Origin: Ischnura elegans
Taxonomy: Eukaryota > Arthropoda > Insecta > Odonata > Coenagrionidae
Length of the DNA stretch: 64,000 bases
NCBI RefSeq assembly: GCF_921293095.1
Contig: NC_060252.1
Span: 4,278,001-4,342,000 of the forward strand
Direction of reading: 5' to 3'
The translations under genes and the position numbers were made by a program. Shown here one piece after another: positions 58,397 through 64,000 of this stretch. The notes under the pieces are model-generated. The model was not told the origin of the DNA. It ran no database searches and saw nothing but the letters and a program-made list of their open reading frames with translations. The stretch's first letter is position 1. Every line of letters begins with the position of its first letter.

Positions 58397-59127
58397 TGCC
58401 CATGGACAGCCATAAAAAAAACCAAAACTGTTAAATCAAAACTAAACTGGCATATTATTTTATGTACCCTTTTACTACTTTTAGCGATAAATTAGTAAAG
58501 AAAAAAATAAATTCCCCAAATTTTATATCCATAGACTCGTTCGTCATGTCCGTGGACAGTCCCATAAGGATTTTCAAGAGGTCTTTTTTACATTAACGAC
58601 CTTTAACAAAAAAATTATTATAAAATCTATCGTTAAACAAGTAACAACATTATAAAAATTCCAAAATAGTCTTTTTGGGTTTGTTTTATTTCATAATATT
58701 TATTATAAAATAAAAAATCATTTGTGCTACCCAAAAAAACAATGTCCGCGGACACACAGGGAAAAGGGGGAATTATTTAGAGGAGATGGTGGCTGCCCTG
58801 AAAAACCAGTTTGTAGAGAAGGAGTTTATCAGCTGTATTGGGTTGTTTGAGTTTTTAACTTGATTTAGTGAATGTTTTAACGCTGGAAGAAAAATTTTAG
58901 CTCAGTTATTTGATAGAGCCAAGATCATCAGTCATGCCCGTGGACAAGTAAAATTTAGCAAAAGTAAAATCTTTTACTTATTACAATTGAGATGTATTTT
59001 ACAGCTCTAAGTTGTAAGTGCAATGTAGTAAGGACAGTGCGCTAACTTATTGCCAGTCCCACCTATTACTTAATTTAGACGAAATCGTCATGTCCGTGGA
59101 CATCATGTTCGTGACTTTCCATGGACA
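58397..59127. repeat. Spaced TGTCCGTGGACA palindromes
   Basis: Near-palindromic 12-mers occur at 58397, 58547, 58743, 58935, 59091 and 59116 (TGCCCATGGACA, TGTCCGTGGACA, TGTCCGCGGACA, TGCCCGTGGACA, TGTCCGTGGACA, TTTCCATGGACA). The first five are about 150-196 bp apart. Three are preceded by a CGTCA- or AGTCA-like word. They may mark an old tandem repeat whose remaining sequence has diverged. Confidence 0.6.
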
Positions 59128-59147
59128 TGTCACACCGTAATGGAAAT

Positions 59148-60030
59148 CCATAAATGGAATTAAAGAAAAGGCTTGGGAAGTGAATATCCATGGAGAAGAA
59201 ATTAGCATGCTACGATTTGCCGATGATATTGCTGTCATAGCAGAAACAGAGAAGGATTTGAAAAATATTCTGGTTACTATAGATATAAGATAAAGGATAA
59301 ATATCAACTGATAATAAACACAAAGAAAAACAAGATATTAGTATGCAGCAGAAGAGAGGAAGTCAAGAATTACATTAAAATAGGGAAGCAAACACTTGTG
59401 GAAGCGGATGAATTCGGTTATTTGGGAAGCAAGATAACTAGCGACGGGAGAAGTAAGAAAGAAATTATCAGCAGAATAGCCCTGGCGAAGAGAGCATTCC
59501 ACCGAAAGAAAGACCTGCTTACAGCGGTAAACATAAATATGGAAGTAAAGAAACAATTTATAAGAACCTACATTTGGAGTATGCTACATATACTGAAGTG
59601 AGGCATGGTCAATGACAGCAGCGGAGAAAGCAAGGATAGAGGCATTGGAAACGTGGTGCTACAGAAGAATGTTGAAGATCAAATGTATCAACCGAGTTAG
59701 TAACGAGGAAGTCCTTAAGAAGATTAGGAGAGAAGAGAAGCCTCATGAAAACCTTAACAAGAAGACGGAACAACCTTATAGGCCACATCTTGAGACATGA
59801 TAGCGTAATGAAGAAAATTGTCGAGGGAAGGTGGAAGGCAAGAACGCAAAGTAAGACCTCGAACGAAATATATGGAGCAGGTAAAGAAGGATGTGAAAGA
59901 GAAGAAATACGTAGGTGTGAAAGGATTAGCTGATAGGAGAACTGAGCGGAGAGCTGCGTCGAACCAATCCTAGGATTGTTATGGGCGCGTGAATATGATG
60001 ACGCAAAGCAGCTTATTCTGACTGACTGAT
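59148..60030 (+). pseudogene. Decayed LINE, reverse transcriptase C-terminal half
   Basis: The fragment reads RFADDIAVIAETEKDL (catalytic ADD motif of reverse transcriptase), EFGYLGSKITSDGRSKKEI, QFIRTYIW, EALETWCYRRMLKIKCINRV and RRNNLIGHILRHDSVMKKIV. These lie in successive frames 2, 1, 2 and 3 with stops between, so at least three frameshifts are needed. It ends in a CTGACTGACTGA tail. The order matches the palm-to-C-terminus of a non-LTR retrotransposon. The clade is not assigned. Confidence 0.9.
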
Positions 60031-60185
60031 TCAATTACGCATTCACGTGCAACCCAGACCACTCATCATGCAGGCGATGAACTTTTAAGGGTACCTTCCG
60101 TCTGAATTATTTTGGGGCACCAACAAATTATTGTCACGATAAACAACAAATTTTGCAACAAGTCTTTATTTGTCGGACACGTGAT

Positions 60186-63100
60186 ACTGCATTTCGCATT
60201 TTTATCATCTCAGCAGAAAAACTACTGTAAGTAGAATAAGAATTTTACATTTTAGGCGTCATTTCGCATTTTAATCATCTCAGTATTATTGGATTAGAAT
60301 TTTAAATTCTAGACTTCATTTCGCATTTTTATTATGACAGCAGTGAAACTAAAAATTAAATTATAATAGAACAGAATGCTCGGAGTCATTTCGCATTTTT
60401 ATTACATCAGCGGTAAAACTACAAATTGTATTAGGATTTTAAATTGTAGGCATCAATACGCCTTTTTAGCATCTCAGCAGTAAAACATGTTATTATATTA
60501 GAATTTTAAATTTCAGGCTTCAATTCGCATTTTCGTTATCTCAGTAGTTAAAAACTACGCTTTAGAATTTTTCATTCTATGCATCATTTCGCATTTTTTA
60601 TTAGCAGTAAAACTACGAGTTGTATAAGAATTTAAATTCCAGGCTCCATTTAACATTCTTATCTCAGTAGTCAAACTACGAATTGTATTAGAATTTTAAT
60701 TTCCAGGCATAATTTTGCATTTCTATCAACTGAGCAATAAAACTTCGCATTTTAATAGAATGTTTAATTCTATGCCTCATATCGAATTATTTATCATCTC
60801 AGCTTGAAAACTTCGAATGGTGATGGAATTTTTAATTTATGGACTCATTTCGTATTTATATAATGTAAGCGAGAAAATTACGAATGGTATTAAAAATTTA
60901 AATTCCAGGTATTATTTCGCATTTCTATCATCTCAGCAATAAAATACGAATTATACTAGAATTTTAAATTCCAGTCTTCATTTCTCATTTTGATCATCTC
61001 AGCAGTAAAACTAAGCATTATATTCTAATTTTTATTATAAATAACTGTCGTCATTTCGCATTTTTATAATCTCAGCAGTAAAACAACGAATTGTATTAGA
61101 ATTTTAAATTCCAAGCTTTAATTCGCATTTTAATCCTCAAAGTAGTAAGACCATTGTATTAGAAATTATTATTTCTAGGCTTCATTTAGCATTTTTATCA
61201 CCTGAGTAGACAAACTACGAATTGTTTTAGAATTTTAAATTCCATTCTTCATTTCACATTTTTATCATCTCAGCAGTAAAACTTACCAAAAAAACTATAT
61301 TTTAATTTTAAATTCCTGTCGTCATTTCGCAATTTTATTATCTAAGTTGAAAATCTACGCATTGTATAAGTACAATATATTTTAGGCGCAATTTCGCATT
61401 TTTGTCATCTCAGAAGTTAAAGTTCGATTTGTATCAGAGTTTTAAAGTCTAGGCCTCATTTCTAATTTTTATTATATTAACAGTAAAACTACGAATTGTA
61501 TAAGACTTTTAAATTCTGGGCTTCATTTTGCATTTTTATCGTCATACCAGTAAAACTACGAATTGAATAAGAATTTTTAATTCCTTAGTGATTTGCCATT
61601 TTTATTATCTCAGCAGGAAAACATAGTGATTGTATTAGAATTTTAAATCTAGGCTTAATTTCAAATTTTTATTATCTCAGCAGTGAAACTACGAATTGTG
61701 TTAGAATTTCAAATTCTAGGCTTCATTTCGCATTCTTATTATCTCAGCAGTAAAACCACAAATTGTATTCGAATATTGCATTCTAGGTGGCATATCGCAA
61801 TTTTATTATCTCAGCATTAAAAATACGAATTGTATAAGAATTTTAAATTTTATGCTTCATTTCGCATTTTTCTCATCTCAACAGTGAAACTACTAATTAT
61901 ATTAGAATTTTAAATTCTAGGCTTCATTTCAAATTTTTATCATCTCAGCTGTGAAACTACAAATTGTATTAGAGTTTTAAATTCCAGGCATCATTTCGCA
62001 TTTCTAAAATCTCAGCAGTAATACTACGAATTGTATTTGAATTTGAAATTCTAGGATTCAATTATCATTTTTACCATTTCAGCCATTAAACAACGATTGG
62101 ATTAGAATAGCTTCTTATCATCTTAGCGAAAACAGCGAATTGTTATACAATTTTAAAAACCAGGCTTCAATTCGCATTTTTATCATCTTAGTAGTAAAAC
62201 AACGCATTATATTGGATATTTTTAATTCTGGACTTCACTTCGCATTCTATCATCTCTGTATGAAAACATCGTGTTGCATAAGAATTTTAAATTCTAAGCT
62301 ACCTATATTTCATATTTTTATCATCTCAGCAGTAAAACTACGCATTACTTATTAATTATAAATTACTCTCGTCATTTCACATTTTTTTTATCTAAGCAGA
62401 AAAAATACGCACTGTAAAGAAATTTTTCATTTTAGACTTCATTTCGCATTTTTATCATCTTAGTAGTTTAACTTCAAATTGTATTAGTATTTAATTCTAG
62501 ACTTCATTTTACATTTCTATTATCACAGCAGTGAAACTACAAATTGTATTTTGATAGAACAGAATTCTCGGCGTCATTTCGCATTTTTATAACATCAGCG
62601 GTAAAAACAATTTGTATAAAAATTTGAAATTCTAGGCATTAATTCGTCTTTTTAGCATCTCAGCAGTTAAACTACGAATTGTATTTGAATTTTTCATTCT
62701 AGGTCTTATCGTATTTTTATTATTTCTGCAGTTAATATACAAATTGAATTAGAATTTTAAATTCAACGCTTCAATTCGCATTTTTATCGTCTCAGCAGCT
62801 AAACTACGAATTATATTAGAATTGTTAATCATTGTATCAAATTGTACATCTCAGCAGTTCAGCTACGCATTATTTATGAATTATAAAATATTGCTGTCTA
62901 TGCATGTTTATAATCTAAGCAGAAAAACTACGCTTTGCATAAGAATTTAAAATTTTAGGCGTCATTTCGCAATTTTTATCATCTCATCATGGAAACTACG
63001 AATTGTATTACAATTATAAATTCCAGGCTTCATTTCGAATTTTTATCATCTTAGTGGTCAAACTACGAATTGTATTTGAAATTTAAATTCCAGGCATCAT

Positions 63101-64000
63101 TTCGCATTTTCATCTTCTCAGTGGTAAAGCTACGAATTCTGTTAGAATTTTAAATTCCAGGCATGATTTCACATTTTTATCACATCAGCGGGGAAACTAC
63201 GAATTGTTTTAGAATTTGAAATTTGACGTTACAATTCTCAATTTTATTATATCAGCGGTTAAACTGCGAATTGTATTAGAATTTTTAATTCTTTGCGTCT
63301 TATCGCTTTTTCAGTACCTCAGTATTAACACAACGAATTGTTATAATTTTAAATTGTAGGCTTCATATAAGATATTTTTATTTTAGTAGTAAAACTTTTG
63401 TATTAGACTTTAAAATTCCAGGCTTTAATTCGCATTTTTTGTATTTCAGCATTAAAACAACAAAAAGTTTTATAGTTTTAAATTCTAGGCTTCACTATTA
63501 TTCACAATGATTTTTACTATGACAACAGATAAACTACGAATTGTATGAGAATTTTAAATTGCAGGCGTCACATCGCATTTTAATCATCTCAGCAGTTAAA
63601 CAACGAATTGTATTAGAATTTGAAATTTGAGGCTTCAATTCTTATTTATTTTATCTCAGCAGTGAAACTACGCATTGTATACGAATTTTAAATTCTAGGC
63701 TTCATTTCGCATTTTTATTATATCACCTACGAATTATATTAGAATTTTTACTTCCTGGCGTCAATTCGCATTTTTATCATCTCAGCAGGAAAGCAACGAA
63801 TTTTTTAGGAATTTTAAATTCTAGGCTTCAGTTTGGATTTTTATCATCTCAGCAGTAATACTACGAATTGCATTAGAATTTTAAATTCCAGGCTTCATTT
63901 CGCATTTTTATCATCTTAGAAAGCTTCTTCTCATCTTTAAAATAAAGCTACGCATTATTTATGAATTATAATTTGCTATCGTCATTTTGCATGTTTATAA
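60186..64000. repeat. Diverged tandem array, unit about 68 bp, open at window end
   Basis: The unit runs through CTTCATTTCGCATTTTTATC, ATCTCAGCAGTAAAACTACG, AATTGTATTAGAATTTTAAA and TTCCAGG, about 67-70 bp. Roughly 55 copies are visible and the array continues beyond the window. Neighbouring copies differ by many substitutions and small deletions (spacing 57-70 bp), so it is old or not homogenised. It has no coding. Confidence 0.88.

Noticed and set aside
60186-64000. CRISPR-like array
   Set aside because: Units are tandem without unique spacers, strongly diverged, and the context is a eukaryotic intergenic region.

Overview
The window is eukaryotic nuclear DNA from an arthropod, most likely an insect with a large, repeat-rich genome. 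Genes are split into short exons with GT-AG introns of 1.5-4.6 kb, spacers are AT-rich, and non-LTR retrotransposon relics, a tRNA-derived SINE, several MITEs, foldback elements and two long satellite-like arrays are present. A PDGF/VEGF-related factor (Pvf type) with C-terminal CxC repeats points to an arthropod. The species cannot be fixed from sequence alone.

Three protein-coding loci can be assembled from exon phases. (1) Bases 1-16401, + strand: the last six exons of an arylsulfatase B-like lysosomal sulfatase. The N-terminal part with the formylglycine cysteine lies upstream of the window. (2) Bases 24742-21948, - strand: a two-exon gene for a small single-pass membrane protein of 166 aa that I do not recognise. 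(3) Bases 30741-40350, + strand: a four-exon Pvf-like secreted growth factor with a cystine-knot domain and a cysteine-rich tail. All splice junctions in these models keep frame. The three genes show no obvious functional link.

The rest is repeats and unrecognised spacer. The sulfatase introns hold a 310-bp hAT-type MITE, a 494-bp piggyBac-type MITE with TTAA flanks, a 683-bp element with 15-bp inverted ends, and a foldback element with perfect 95-bp arms and a 14-bp target duplication. A roughly 650-670-bp MITE family has four copies across the window, two of them in Pvf intron 2. A short conserved interspersed repeat also has four copies. A 5'-truncated LINE near 27 kb has a clear 13-bp target duplication, and two decayed LINE fragments of one family lie near 55.7 and 59.5 kb on opposite strands.

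The most unusual part is 46578-52712. It is a 6.1-kb unit with inverted termini of about 145 bp and TA flanks, carries no visible transposase, and has its right-hand half filled by two arrays of short palindrome-rich monomers. From about 60.2 kb to the window end runs a diverged tandem array with a unit near 68 bp. Just before it lies a series of TGTCCGTGGACA palindromes spaced about 150-195 bp apart.
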